From Marsupella aquatica (Eukaryota; Marchantiophyta), in the NCBI GenBank assembly GCA_973895155.1, contig OZ316895.1, positions 18,352,001-18,416,000 on the forward strand: DNA of 64,000 bases, in the 5' to 3' direction. Under the pieces are notes generated by a model. It had not been told where the DNA came from. It ran no database searches and saw only the letters and a program-made list of their open reading frames with translations. Below, in pieces: positions 1 through 11,601 of this stretch. Position 1 is the stretch's first letter. Each line of letters opens with the position of its first letter. Position numbers and translations under genes: made by a program.

Positions 1-237
1 GCTCGGCGCTAGTGAAGCATGTGTGAGACATAAGAGTTCCTTATCCGCAAGAGTAGTGTCGAGCGCTAATAATCTGTTTGGACTGTGAGTGATGTAAGGA
101 CTACCTTTATTCTGTGTTCAACGGTACTTTACATGGAAATATCATCATCAGTTTATTAGCGTCTGGCGCTACTGTTATTTCCATTGTGTTGCCACTTTTG
201 TGTGCAATTTCATACATGTACTAAACCCTTGCGTGCA

Positions 238-1773
238 ATGTTTCAGAGCAAGAGTGTCGAAGAAGGTGGGATGATTCCTAATTGTACTGGTTTGGAATCT
301 AGGCATGCTGGAATGAAAGCATGGCAACAGAATAAAAAGGTTGGTCTATTTGAAGGATGCAAAACGGACCAAAATAGAGCGGTTGCTCAAATTGTTGCTT
401 ATACTGCATACAAAAGGGGATTGAGCAGAGGAACTGGCCCAACTATTTTTGAGCTTGCCTTCAGATCGGCGGACCTGGCGGGGTCACCGCGTCTCTTTGA
501 GGAAGCCACCAATCTCCTCCTGTCGAACGCTGCTGAGTTTGATTTGGAAAGAAGCATTCCATTGAATGGTGATGTTGTAACTCGATTGGTGAAACGAAAA
601 GGACATGCAACTGGGAACGTCTCGGCAGAAGACTCGCACAGGCATGATACCATCCTTGTTACTTCACCAAATACAAAAGGTTTGAAAAGGAGAAACCTGC
701 ATTCCACTGATTTCAAGAAAATGCCTTCTATGCCTTCAACCGGTGGAATTGATGCGGTCCATAATTTGTCAGAAAGCAATGCTTCTGAGGAAGTTGTGGT
801 CATTGACACACCTTTGCGTCGAGCAACAAGATCCTCTGTCCCACCAGTGACCCCCGCAAGACCTGTCGAGACTGCATATTGTCATTCAGTTTCCCCAATG
901 GAAAGTGAAGTCCCTCCCGGTGCCTGGCAGTTGCGTCGGACCTCAAAACGGGGTGCGGGTCCAGTGTGTAACGGAACCCTTGGACGGGGAGGGAGTCGTG
1001 ATGAATGTCGAAATCGAGTAAAGAAGGTAGGCCTTCCGAATCCAGATGGTGTTGTTGCAATTTCCGTGAGAGGATGCAGAATGTTTAGGGGGCAACCTTA
1101 TAACGATCAGATATGGTTTTGCCCCAACAACCACTATCACCGAAGCACAACAAGGAGAGGAGTCTCGAACATTCTCAATGTTCCTTCACATCTCCCAATT
1201 GCCAGAGGGACCAATCTTTCTGGAGCAAAGATTCAATTTTTGAAAGAACAAGGACTTATTCTCTCCAAAGGCTGTGGAGATGAAATCGAAGCACCATTGC
1301 CTTCTGCGTTACGGATTGATGTCAATCTTTTCCGGGAGAGGATCAACCTAACTGACCCATCTATGAGGTGCGCTTCAAGGAACAGGAAGAAATGCTTGCA
1401 AAGAGTGCATCTTACCCAAACACATTTGAAGAGAATTGAAGCCTCTGAAAAAGAAGTCATGAGCGTCATTGGAGAGAGAGAGATCATGAGTGGAAATGCG
1501 TCGAGGAAATAGTTTTGTATCCGGACCCATGAACATGAGAGATCAGTCGCCTCTTATTGGGTTCAGATATGTTGTTTCCCATGTTGCTCCTGCGAGGATT
1601 TCTACCATCGGCATACTTATCGAAAGCCTTACATGCCTTGCAAACATGTTTATTGGGTGTTCAAGAATGTGTTCAAACTGGATGTGCTCGATTTGACATT
1701 ATGTAGCCAGCCAATTCTAATGTTGGGAGAAGTCCATTACATACTTGATAGGCAGTTGGGAACGACAATGTAG
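238..1773 (+). pseudogene. SWIM zinc-finger protein, reading frame interrupted by one TAG
   Basis: From the first ATG, 424 codons stay open to a TAG at 1510-1512, and the same frame then runs another 86 codons to a TAG at 1771-1773. The part after the first stop carries a clear SWIM-type zinc-finger signature: C-S-C (codons 1585-1593) followed after 15 residues by C-K-H (1639-1647), in the CxC-xn-CxH spacing of the family. SWIM fingers bind DNA or proteins and occur in MULE transposases, FAR1/FHY3-like factors and some ubiquitin ligases. The upstream half is basic, with a Ser/Thr/Pro-rich linker near residue 200, and I recognise no other domain in it. Because homology-like sequence continues in frame past the TAG, a nonsense mutation in a once longer gene is more likely than a true end. 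No transposase core is visible, so the parent family is uncertain. Confidence 0.55.
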
Positions 1774-2023
1774 ACTGTTTCTTTATCGTTGAACAACTAC
1801 AATTGTAGTTTGTCTTTTCGAACGGGCAGAAGTGTGAGTTCTTAAAGTGTTGTTTTTTTAGTATAATACAATACTAGCGCCGGGCATTAGTATTGTATGA
1901 CTTTGTTTTGACTTCATATTTCGTTGCAATATATTGGAGTCCTTGTGTGAAATCGTCAAGAAATTTCCTCTGATGTTGTACAATGGTTGGACCCACCATA
2001 ATATTGTCCGCACAATTATTGCA
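1774..2023. other. No gene seen
   Basis: AT-rich sequence between the SWIM reading frame and the palindrome-rich repeat. I see no convincing coding frame, RNA gene or terminal repeat here. Confidence 0.5.
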
Positions 2024-2216
2024 TATATGGACGCTACATACCCTGAAGAGAAGAAACTAAAATGCATACAAGAAAAAAAATACTCGTACAAGAAAACATA
2101 AACTCATACAAGAAAACAGAAACTCGTACGAGTAAATAGATATGCTCATACGGGTAACTTGTTTACTCGTACGAGACAAAATTTTGCTTGTACGAGGCAA
2201 AATTGGCTCGTATGAA
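2024..2216 (+). repeat. Palindrome-rich dispersed repeat, copy 1, left part
   Basis: This stretch contains many variants of the palindrome CTCGTACGAG spaced by A-rich runs. A second, uninterrupted copy lies at 36872-37082 and starts with the same ATATGGAYGCTA sequence and AAGAGAAGAAACT run. Copy 1 is cut after GGCTCGTATGA by the LINE that follows and resumes at 9575. I cannot assign it to a transposon class. It could be a MITE-like element or part of a larger one. Confidence 0.7.
2200..2216 (+). repeat. 17-bp target-site duplication, left copy
   Basis: AAAATTGGCTCGTATGA occurs here and again, without mismatch, at 9558-9574 directly after the A-rich tail of the LINE. It marks the insertion site of the element between them. 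Confidence 0.9.
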
Positions 2217-3073
2217 ATGTTGTGTCTGAAGGTGCCTGAACAGGAGTACTGGGCGGAGCTGAAAGGACTGAAGCACTTTGGTTCTGTCTCGTGTGGATCT
2301 TTGGATTGACTTTGCTAGTCGTTCTTGTTGCTTTGATCTGCTTGCCTTTCACCTCCGGAGTGGAGGTACTCACCGCTATCCTACGAAACAAATTTGAGTG
2401 CTTTGGGCTGTGGAACAAAGAAGAACGAACACATTAGCAAGAATTAGGGTCTCGACGTTCTTATGATAAAACACGGTTAAGGTTCACCGGTTTAGGCGCT
2501 TCTCATGGGCGGAGGTTTAATGTGAAGGAGTCTTGAGCTTTTGGAGAAAGGCAGGATCGCGAGGGTTTAACACAACGGGAGATTACGCATTTGGGAGAGG
2601 CAGCTCCTTTGCCTTTTTGGGGGGCGCCTTCATCTTTTTGGAGCTTGGGCATGATCTCGTGAGTTTCCTGCGGTGCAACTGTGCGAACGACAATTAGTGT
2701 CGGGCTACCGGCGGAGTGATTTTGCGTGAAGAGATGGTGCACTCGGGAGAGACAAAATCTCTACCTGCTTGGGTGGTGTCTCATATCGTCTGCAGCTCTG
2801 GTATGCTCAAATGAGTTATACGAGGTGCTACTGCGCGAGGAAGATTGGAGCAGATCAGCAACACCTGCTTATGTGTATTGCTTTTGGTGAGCTCTTGACT
2901 TTCTTCCCTGAAGATTGGTTGTCTTTTACTTGCACTCGAGTGCCCATCCTAGTAGAAAAACTGAATTCTACGTCGATTCTCTGTTGACCATCCGGGGACC
3001 CTCTTCTCCCAGTACCTTTTGCAATTCGGGCCACGATCCTTCGACCCATATCCTATTACGGGTGGCGGAGCAC

Positions 3074-5253
3074 ATGTCTTATCAGCCGAGGAGCTTGCGG
3101 AACTTTGCGGGTCAGGGTGTCCCTATGACTGGCCCTGCTTATCCCCGTGAGGGCCAGGTGCGGCGTGATGCTACTCAATACGACGCTGAAGGTGGAGCCG
3201 GACATTGGGTGGATCCTAGGTCTAATGCTCGACAGACATTTTCTGACCATGGCCCTACTGCACTCCATGTTGCACCACTCAATGAGCGGAGCTTCTCGGG
3301 CCAGGATGCTTGGTCCGATTTGACTAACACTCGGCGCCCAGCTCCCCAAGTACCGCATGCCCCTTGCATTGACTCTGAGCCCAATCAAAGTTGGTTTGGT
3401 CTGCGCCCGACGGGAGATCACACTGATGGCTTTTCACGATGGGATCAACCGCGAGCTCAAGCAGTGGTATCAATGGATGAATTAGAAGGGCGACAGAAGC
3501 CTGCTTACGGTGATTTCTATAGAGAAGATATTGGGGAAAGGATTGGCCAGGATGAGCAAGATATGCACATGGAGGACCTGCAAGAGAACGATGCTTTGGC
3601 TCGTGAGCGGGATCAGACGATGGCTCAGCACAGGGCGGAGGAGGCTGAGGCTTGCATTCCCCTCCTTAGACGCATTTCAGATCTGTCAGTCCAGGACTGG
3701 CCATCTAAGCTCCATACCACTATTCAATGGTCTTTGGAAGAGGCGGCAGAGACAGTGACTGAACTATATAATTGTTCTATGATGTGCTATTTTACTGACC
3801 GTGCCCCCATGCTACCCACCTTTAAATTATGGGTGGAGAAGTCCTTTGTAACAGAGATGAATTGGCCTGTGTCTCAGGTGAAATTCGTAGGGAAAATTTT
3901 TATATGGTAGTTTTTAAGTATCCTGAACACTGGGACTTTGCACTGGCAAGTGCCCCGTGGTTCTTAGAGCAAAAATTTGTATTCACATTTCCATGGGACC
4001 CTTCCTTCGACATCAGGAGTGAATCATACACGTTACTACCAGTATGGATTGAGATTCCGTTCCGTGCTTTGCTACTTGAACCTTGTCATCGAAAGCTTGC
4101 TGCTTCTCTGGGTGACATCCTTCACTACATTCAGGGGGATGATCTGAGCTCATATCCACATGACAGGGCCTGTGTACTATGGGATACTAAGCGGGAGGTG
4201 CCTTTGAGCGTGGAGGTACAGATCAAGGCTGACCTTTCTATCTGGCAACCGGTAATATTTAAGAACATCCCCTTTCATTGCTTTAACTGTAACAAGAAGG
4301 GCCATCTCGCCAAGGACTGTTGCCTTCATGAGGAGTCAACTGCCAATACTATGGCAAACGTGCTGCCAACTCCATTGGTGCCTGAAACTACCGAGCCGTT
4401 GGCTGCTGCAACTTTGGAGAGGGACGGTATTGCTTCTGCTTCTGCTTTTGTTCCACAGGATCGACCTCTGGCTAGTTCTTCATTGCCCTCAGCAGCCATG
4501 AGGAGTGTCCTACCCTTGGTTCAGAAACAACCTGCGCTGGCCGAAGGGGACTTTGCTCTTTTTGGGAACCCCCCGGATCTTGTTGGAGATTCTCGTTTAG
4601 TTGTAATTGACAGGGCTATTGATGAATCCACAGAAGCTATGGATCTGAGAGTGACTTCTGTACATCTTCTATCAGATTCAAGTGCCATCCCAAAGGTTAT
4701 CCAGGACCTGCAAGTCATGAACAGGAGTGAAGTTGTTCTTGACACTGCCGCTGAACCGGAGACCCTTATCGAGCATTCTGAGATTTTGCATCACTCAACA
4801 CAACTTGTTGAAACGCCAGTAATCTTGCTGCTGACTACGGGGGCTTCTGATGACATGGATGAGGTGGAGGAAGATCTTTCAAACCCTGAAATTCCCTCTG
4901 ACATGGAGGTGTCTGAGTATGAGGGCTTCATTACTCGTACCTCACAGAAGAAGGAGAGAGCTCGAAAGCTAGCCAGAAGATCACCTCCAGAAGATAAGAA
5001 AAAAGAAAAGGAAAAGAAGAAAGCAAAAAATCAGAAATCCTTACAATTTGCCCCTGATTCCAACCTGCAGGATGTTGAAGGATGGGTGACACCTGGACAG
5101 AAGCAGAGTCGTGAACACAAGAAGAAATCTGGGAGCTCCCCTCTAAAGGAGATTGATGCTGGGACTATCGCCCGTGAAGCTCCCCTCGACATGGTACCTG
5201 ATTCCCCTGGTGACTTGCCGGTGGTGAATGCAAGTTCTACCACCTTCATTTAG
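3074..5253 (+). pseudogene. LINE ORF1 (nucleic-acid-binding protein with zinc knuckle), frameshifted
   Basis: ORF1 proteins of plant L1 elements bind the element RNA. The ATG at 3074 opens a frame with a polar N-terminal region, followed by the conserved block ending in CYFTD and PMLPTF. At about 3890-3900, in the run GGGAAAATTTTTATATGG, the frame breaks by one base and continues as the block VVFKYPEHWDFAL, the FPWDPSFDIR block, and a CCHC knuckle (CFNCNKKGHLAKDC, near 4280-4320). The tail is acidic and then Lys-rich, ending just inside the 5' end of the ORF2 region. The minus-strand LINE ORF1 reads through the same place without a shift, which shows that one base was lost here. The knuckle is intact in this copy but damaged in the other. 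Confidence 0.85.
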
Positions 5254-5326
5254 ATTGTATGCTGAGCTTGTGAAGGCGGGCTGCATCAGCAAGGGTATAT
5301 TCATTGATGAGTGGGAGCCAGGTGAA

Positions 5327-8300
5327 ATGGCACTTTTAAATTTTGCTTCTTGGAATGTCTGTGGTTTATGTGACCCAGACCGGAAAAATGTTGTCATGAA
5401 ATGGACCTCTTCCTTGAGACCGCCACTGGACGCCCTTGCCTTGCAAGAAGTCAAGGCTGACAGTTTTCGTTTAGATCTGGCCCTACGTACTATTTTACCT
5501 CAATATCAACATTTCTACTCTGCCCCTAAGGAAGGCAGAGGGGGTATAGCCATCCTCCTCAACCCTTCTTATAAAGTTCTAGCATCTGGTAAATTAGACT
5601 GTGGTCGTGCTATTTGGGTCCAACTGGAGCATCCAGAAGGGAATTTTGGGCTGATCAGTGTGTATGCGCCTAATTCCGATGGTGAGAGAGCTTTGCTGTG
5701 GAATGACCTGAGAAATGAACTTCCGCAAGATAGATGGGTACTATGTGGAGATTTCAATATGACTGAGCTACGGGCGGACTCCAGTGGCCCCTCCCCACTG
5801 ATTCATGGACGGGAGCTTGAGTTCTGGCGCTTCCTAAAGCTCCGTTTGGATCTGCAAGATGCTTATTTTGTTCTTGGCCAGGTGACTGGCTCACGATTTA
5901 CTTGGCGAAGGGTACGGAATGGTGTACTGGTCCAATCTTGCCTGGACTGCTTTTACTTCTCAGAGAAAGGAAGATGGACTGAAGAGCTGGTTGAACTCAC
6001 ACATGATGGATCTTCAGCACTTTCTGATCATGATCCAATACTTATCTCTTTTCGTCTAACGCCTATTCTTCTGACTGAGTCGAACCAACGTAGAGTTACG
6101 TACTTTAAGGCCAACCCTGCGGTGCTTCGGAAAAATGAGAATCTTGAATTGTTGGCTGCTGCTTGGTCAGGAACTGAACCTCCCCCTACTGACCCCCATT
6201 TGCACCTTACTCAAGCTTCACAGAGGTTCCGACAATGCTACATGACACTGCAAGCTTCCCCCCTTCCCCGTGAAGAGGAGCTATGAATACTGCGCGACAG
6301 GCTCCGACTTTTGAAGATCACCATCATGGATGATTATTCGCCTAACAATATCAAGGATTTTACTTGCACGGGGGATAGTGTTAGGGCCTTCAAGCTGGAG
6401 GAAGCCCATCACTGCCGTAGACTATCCAGAATCAAATGGTTGGGGCAAGGAGACGAACCTTCTAAATTTTATTTCTCAACGGTGAAAGCCAAAAGAAAGA
6501 GAGAAAATGGAATACCTGTTAGCTGAAGGAGGGAGAGAAATTCGTGATGAGAATCTTATCGTACAAGAGGTACAAACTTTCTGCGAAGACCTACATTCAC
6601 CCCCAGACCAGGATACTGAGACCCTTAGGAAGATGCACTCTGCACGGAGAGTGCTGACCCGAGCAACTCACTTTGCCCCATCGGCTGCAGAGATCAAAAT
6701 GCTGGAGGAACTTCCTTCTGCATGCGAATTACAGGAGACTCTTATGCTACTCCCTAATGACAAGGCTCCTGGCATAGATGGGATGACGGCAGAGGTATTT
6801 AGAGCTTGTTGGCATTTTCTACAAGCAGACTTTCATGCTATGATCTGTGATTTCTGGCGAACTAGGAATCTGGCCTTCTGCATCAAGGAAGGGGTAATTT
6901 GATTTATACCGAAGAAAACCGACAAACGCCGCCTGGGCGATTGGAGAGCACTAACAATGTTGACCACCACCTACAAGATCCTTGCCAAATTGGTGGCCCT
7001 ACGTCTGAGATTACTCCTGCCCAAGCTGATTAGCCCTCAGCAAACTGGGTTCATACCTAGTAGACACATTCTGGAAAACATCTCCCTCACATGGCTCACC
7101 CACGACTGGATCAACTGTACTGGAACTCCTTCGCTTTTTCTCAAATTGGATTTCGAAAAGGCTTTTGATAGGGTAGATCACTCATATATTTGGGAAACCA
7201 TGTATTTGTTAGGGATCGGACCTCATTTCATCTTCCTTGTTAAATCTCTACTCAGTAATGCTTGCTCTAAGGCCTTGGTGAATGGATTATGGACTGCTGA
7301 CATTCAGATGCGCAAAGGGGTACGGCAAGGCTGCCCTCTCTCTCCTCTGCTCTTTGCTATTTCTACACAGCCTCTTATGGACTTCCTCAAGGCTGAGATT
7401 ACTGCTAGTCGACTACAAGGGATACAAATCTCCCGGACACTAAACATCTGCTATAGGCTACTTGCGGATGATTTAGGCCTCTTTATCCCAGCCACTGCAA
7501 TGGCCTTTGAACAGGCAAGATGTGCTATCCACTATTACAAATGTGCAACAGGTGCTAAGCTCAATCTGAGCAAGTCGGTGGTTGTGCCTCTAGCTCTGGA
7601 GGAGATTCCTGTGTGGCTGCAGAGCACTGGTTGTGTGATTAGCAAGGAAGGGGAGATACAGAAATATCTCGGGGCACCTTTTGGATTTGGTCTTTCAGAA
7701 GCACAACTGCACTGCTTTTGTCTGGATCGCATCAGTGCTAGACTCTCCTCCTGGACAACCCGGCTCCTTTCATTCACGGGCCGTGTCTTGCTGGTTAAAC
7801 ATGTTCTACAAGCTATCCTTGTTTATCATATGATGTTTCTTAAATCCCCTACTGCCTTGGCCAAGAAACTGATTGCTTTGAGTCGGGTCTTCCTGTGGGG
7901 GATTAACAAGCAGGGCGGGAAGCGGATACCACTGGTTGCATGGCACAAGCTCTGCCGACCCAAGGTAGATGGGGGCCTTGGACTTAAGGAATTTCGCAGT
8001 CATTCCGATGCCTTATTGAGCAAGTGGTTCAATGGGGCCTTGGATCATCCGGAGGCTGAGTGGTCGTAGATGTATGCAACAAACTTACTACTGACAAAAT
8101 GACATAACTTCAAGACAGTGCGCAGGAATTGCTACTCATTGTAGGATAAACTACTTTTGAGCACTCCACGCTCTTTTGGTAAGCTTACCTATACTGGACA
8201 GATCTGGAGTGCCTGGAAGCAGGTGCGACGACATTTGGTTTTCTATCCAATTACCAGTGCTATCCCGGGGCACTGGGGAGTTGAAGACTTACTCCGGTGT

Positions 8301-9244
8301 CTACATGGATTCTATAATCTTTCTGAAAGGACAAGGGCAGATGTTGTTATGGTCTGTGGCAGGTTAGGGATGAGGACGGTCCAAGATTTCTGGTCTGCAC
8401 CCCATAACGATTGGAAGTGCCTCACTGATAGGATGCAAAGGCTACGTGGGTTAACCGAGGTTAATAGGACCTATTGCCTGGCCTTTTTTGCTGCAATTCA
8501 GAGAACTGTATTTCTTGGGAACAATTTGGATTCATCTGCTAGGAAGTGGCGCTGGAATGATGTGGATTCTCAAATTAAATCTTTTGCCTTACCAAACCAT
8601 AGAATCTACAAATTACTGCGCACTAAGGGATCAGACTACCTCAGATTCAACAAGATCTGGGAAGTTTCATTATCTGTTTCTGAATGGAGTGATGCCGGTA
8701 GATACTCTGGATCTCTGACCTCTCCTCTAAGGCTAAAACCTTTCTATGGAGGATTATCGCCCAGGGCCTCTTTTCAGGATCTAGAGCATTGCAAATTGCT
8801 AAGTCTGATGGACTCTGTGCGCTCGGATGTGGAGTGGTGGAGAACATTCCACACATTTTCTTTCACTGTCGGCATGCACTTAACTATTGGAATGAGGTTA
8901 GCGGATGGCTCAATGGTGAGCTTACTGACCAACCTGTGACTATTATTGGCCTCCTCTTGTCCTATCGACGGAAATCACCTCTATGTACGCTACGTGTTTA
9001 TCTGATCTATGAGATTCTTTGTAGCATATGGCTAGCACGGAATGGACAAACCTTTGATCTATCCCGGAAGCGTATTTTCAACCCAATTTCAGCTATCTAT
9101 GAGACTCTAGATCATCTGTCTGCCGTTGCTGCTACAGCTGGCTCTAGCCGGAAGCATACCCGACTGGTTAGTGCGGTTTCACTCTTGGAGGGTGAAAGAG
9201 ATAGAATTTTGAGGACTGATGTTAGACAGGTAGAATCTGGATGA
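5327..9244 (+). pseudogene. LINE ORF2 (AP-type endonuclease and reverse transcriptase), multiple stops and frameshifts
   Basis: ORF2 supplies the nicking endonuclease and the reverse transcriptase for target-primed integration. The endonuclease starts with FASWNVCGLC and contains CGDFNM and SDHDP motifs. The reverse transcriptase has LKLDFEKAFDRVDH, RQGCPLSPLLF and LLADDLGLF, where A-DD replaces the usual F-ADD. A C-terminal C-x3-C-x8-H-x4-C zinc motif follows near 8815-8865. Compared with the minus-strand LINE, the frame is broken by TGA at 6284-6286, a shift near 6500-6525, TGA at 6900-6902, TAG at 8067-8069, another stop near 8142, and a shift near 8700-8730. The start chosen is the ATG that aligns with the other copy's WNVCGLC start. 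Confidence 0.88.
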
Positions 9245-9499
9245 CTAATGAACATTCATTGTAGTAAAACTCTGTTAGATCCTGGTCTGTTCATAACTGT
9301 ACCACCTCTTTGTGTTGACCCTGCCTAAATGTGATTGACAGGGCAGAGAATAGTTCAAAAGTAGCATGTTGATGTGTTTGACAGTTCTGGATTGAGTTGC
9401 CTGCCTTGTTTGGTCTTTCGACCTCACTTACAACTCAAGGAACTGGTTTCTTGTATGTCCTTTTTGCCCTCTTTGAGGTGCTGTTGCCTCTTTGGCCTG

Positions 9500-9557
9500 C
9501 TTGGTCCCCCCATCCGTGGGGTTCACGCGGAATAAACGAACAATTAAAAAAATTTTA
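9500..9557 (+). other. LINE 3' end with conserved C/G-rich hairpin and A-rich tail
   Basis: CCCCA-TCCG-TGGGG (9508-9521) can fold into a short hairpin just before GTTCACGCGG and the A-rich tail. The minus-strand LINE has the matching arrangement near 26005-26035: a C run, then CCATGGGGTT and GCGTGG, then an AATAAAAA tail. Conserved 3' ends are recognition sites for reverse transcriptase in some LINE clades. That role is an inference here. Confidence 0.55.
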
Positions 9558-9574
9558 AAAATTGGCTCGTATGA
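9558..9574 (+). repeat. 17-bp target-site duplication, right copy
   Basis: Exact match to 2200-2216, placed directly after the LINE A-rich tail. Confidence 0.9.
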
Positions 9575-9612
9575 GAATATCTATTTACTATTTGCTAGCA
9601 CGGTGGTTATAC
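9575..9612 (+). repeat. Palindrome-rich dispersed repeat, copy 1, right part
   Basis: ATCTATTTACTATTTGCTAG and CACGGTGGTTATACCCG match the end of the second copy (37046-37082). This shows that the LINE split one pre-existing repeat. Confidence 0.7.
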
Positions 9613-9676
9613 CCGTTTGGATGGGGAATACTCCATTTTGCATATGAATAGTGTCGGGGCATTGTGAGTAGCTGTT

Positions 9677-10030
9677 GTAATCTTCATTGGGTCATTTTGG
9701 AGGAATAGTGTGTCATTAATGCCAAAGACTGCAGTAAGGGTCATTTTTGCAGTCATTTTGGAAGTCATTTGTGCACAATGACTGCATATGGGGTCATTAT
9801 AGAGGTCCCTCATGGTGTCATTATGGACCATCAGAAATGACCCTTTTGAGTCTAGGAGCTTAAGGTGGCCCTAGTGTGCCATGGGGTCCTACATGAAGGT
9901 GGCAACCTCTCCACTAGGTGTGGGGTACTATACCCACTATTCTCCAACCACTAGTTGCACCATGAACACTTTGGAGCCATGTTTTTGCATTTTGTTAAGG
10001 CATGATGGAACCTTGGGGAAATCACTCCCA
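9677..10030 (+). repeat. Direct repeat, copy 1, with TCATT-rich motifs
   Basis: This stretch begins GTAATCTTCA and ends near AACCTTGGGGAA, and it recurs about 578 bp downstream at 10255-10609 with scattered differences. It is dense in GTCATTTTGG, GTCATTATGGACC and inverse AATGACC motifs. Similar motifs appear at 25.6-25.96 and 33.24-33.68 kb, as expected of subterminal repeats of a CACTA element, where transposase-accessory proteins bind. Confidence 0.7.
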
Positions 10031-10254
10031 AGGCATACGGCTTTGGAGTGATTTGCCAAAATTGTCACCATGGATGTATACCACCACATTCAAAGTTAAA
10101 TAATAGTTGTTTTCTTGTTCTCTAAGAGTTAGCGCAAAACCAGTGGAAGGTTGTTGTCCTTTGATTTAACTATGTCATGTTTGTGCTAGCATTTGGGTGA
10201 GGAATATTCTATTAAATTGCTAAGGATTTTCCAGGGGCCACTCCGATAGGTAGT

Positions 10255-10609
10255 GTAATCTTCACTGGGTCATTTTGGAGTAATGGTGTGTCATTAAAGC
10301 CAATGACTACCATATGGGTCATTTTGGCAGTCATATTGCCGGTCATTTGGACCAAATGACTGCATACCTGGTCATTATAGAGGTCCCTCATGGTGTCATT
10401 ATGGACCAACCTAAATGACCAGTTTGGGGATAAGGGCTGAAAGTGGGCCCTAGACTGCCATGGGGCCCTACATGGAGCTGGCAACCTTTCCAATAGGTGT
10501 GGGACACTATACTTACTATTCTCCAGCCACTAGTTGCACCATGAGCACTTTGGAGCCATGTTTTCGCAATTACTTAAGGGATGATGCAACCTTGGGGAAG
10601 TCACTCCAT
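10255..10609 (+). repeat. Direct repeat, copy 2, with TCATT-rich motifs
   Basis: Second copy of the 9677-10030 unit. Shared landmarks in order are GTGTCATTA, GGTCATTATAGAGGTCC, CTCATGGTGTCATTATGGAC, CCACTAGTTGCACCATGA and CACTTTGGAGCCATGTTTT. The 220 bp between the copies shows no coding signal. Confidence 0.7.
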
Positions 10610-10723
10610 GGTACAGGTATGTAAACCCTATACCATATGGATCATAATTATGCTACCCCATTGTGTTTGTATATTCATGGTGGATTGTGCATTGATGTCT
10701 TCAGTGTTGTTGTTGCCATGTAG

Positions 10724-11601
10724 GATATATGATGCTACCAATGAGACTGTTACCAAACAAAGAGTGGATTTCCGGAAGGAATGGATGAGGAAGCCTGCCA
10801 ATTGAAGAAAACCAGTGGAATTTCCCCTTGACTGCCAAGAACTGCCACCTTTCAAGGAATGGTTTCAAACATTAGTCAATACGCATAATTTTGAGACAGA
10901 GTCTGAGCGGTCATTACTATCTACATACTCCACACCACCTAGTTTGAAGGCACGACTGTATAGGGCATGCAGAGCCTATGGGCATCACTGGAGGACTATT
11001 CCATCCTTGGGGTGTTTGAGTGATTGTGATTCTGGTGCATTCAGCACTTTTGATTATGGGATGGCTTCGACATTCACTGAGAAGCGAGTGGACAGGTCTG
11101 GCGCAACTAGAGAAGAATTTGTACAGTATGTAGGGGCCTTGACAGATATCTTGGTACTGAATTACGGCAACTTGAGGAAAGAGGTGATTCTTTTCAAAGG
11201 GAAATGGGCAGATCCATCATGGACTCCTAATCACTCAGTGAATGGAGAATCCTCTGCCAGTATGCCAGTATTCTGAGTCTGGTCTTTGGCAGGTGAATTT
11301 CCATAGAGAACTGGGTGTGTCCAAGAAAATGGATTACGTTTTCCCAAAGCAAGTGGAGCAGGTTTTCTTCCACCCCAATGAGAAGGGGATAGCATGGAGA
11401 ACAATCCTCCACAAAGAATCTAGGTCCACAAGGGTGTTAGGTGATTACACAGATGTTGATTTCCATGCTACAATGGAAAACAATGCCAAATTACACATTG
11501 AATTGGCTAAAGCCTGTAGGACTAGAGCAAATCCAGGACCAAGTACTGGTCCCAAACGAGGCAGAGATGCAGAGGGATCTGCAAGAAAGGGTAGGCCTTA
11601 G
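10724..11601 (+). pseudogene. C-terminal remnant of a CACTA transposase (DUF4216 region)
   Basis: An exon appears to start after the acceptor at 10721-10723. Its frame is interrupted by TGA at 10803-10805, continues in frame, and then shifts around 11235-11280. The readable part contains VLNYGNLRKEVILFKGKW, then VNFHRELG, the FPKQVEQVFF block and an RTILHKESR tail. This order matches the DUF4216 domain that ends TNP2-type transposases: a beta-rich block with VLFKCDW, then QVFYV, then W-VVL. The TNP2 catalytic region and DUF4218 are not found upstream, where only TCATT repeats lie. The copy is therefore a deletion relic that cannot supply transposase. The complete relative in this window is the gene at 50686-53933. 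Confidence 0.7.

Larger units (their letters stand above)
2217..9557 (+). mobile_element. Full-length L1-type LINE retrotransposon, decayed
   Basis: The element has two reading frames in the usual L1 order: ORF1 with an RNA-binding CCHC protein, then ORF2 with endonuclease, reverse transcriptase and a C-terminal zinc motif. It has a 5' untranslated stretch of about 850 bp and an A-rich 3' tail, and perfect 17-bp target duplications border it. It is 7.34 kb long, close to the 7.26 kb of its minus-strand relative at 25974-33230, so it appears complete. It landed in the palindrome-rich repeat, whose undisturbed copy at 36.9 kb shows the empty-site structure. Both frames carry stops and frameshifts, so this copy should not move by itself. 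Confidence 0.9.
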
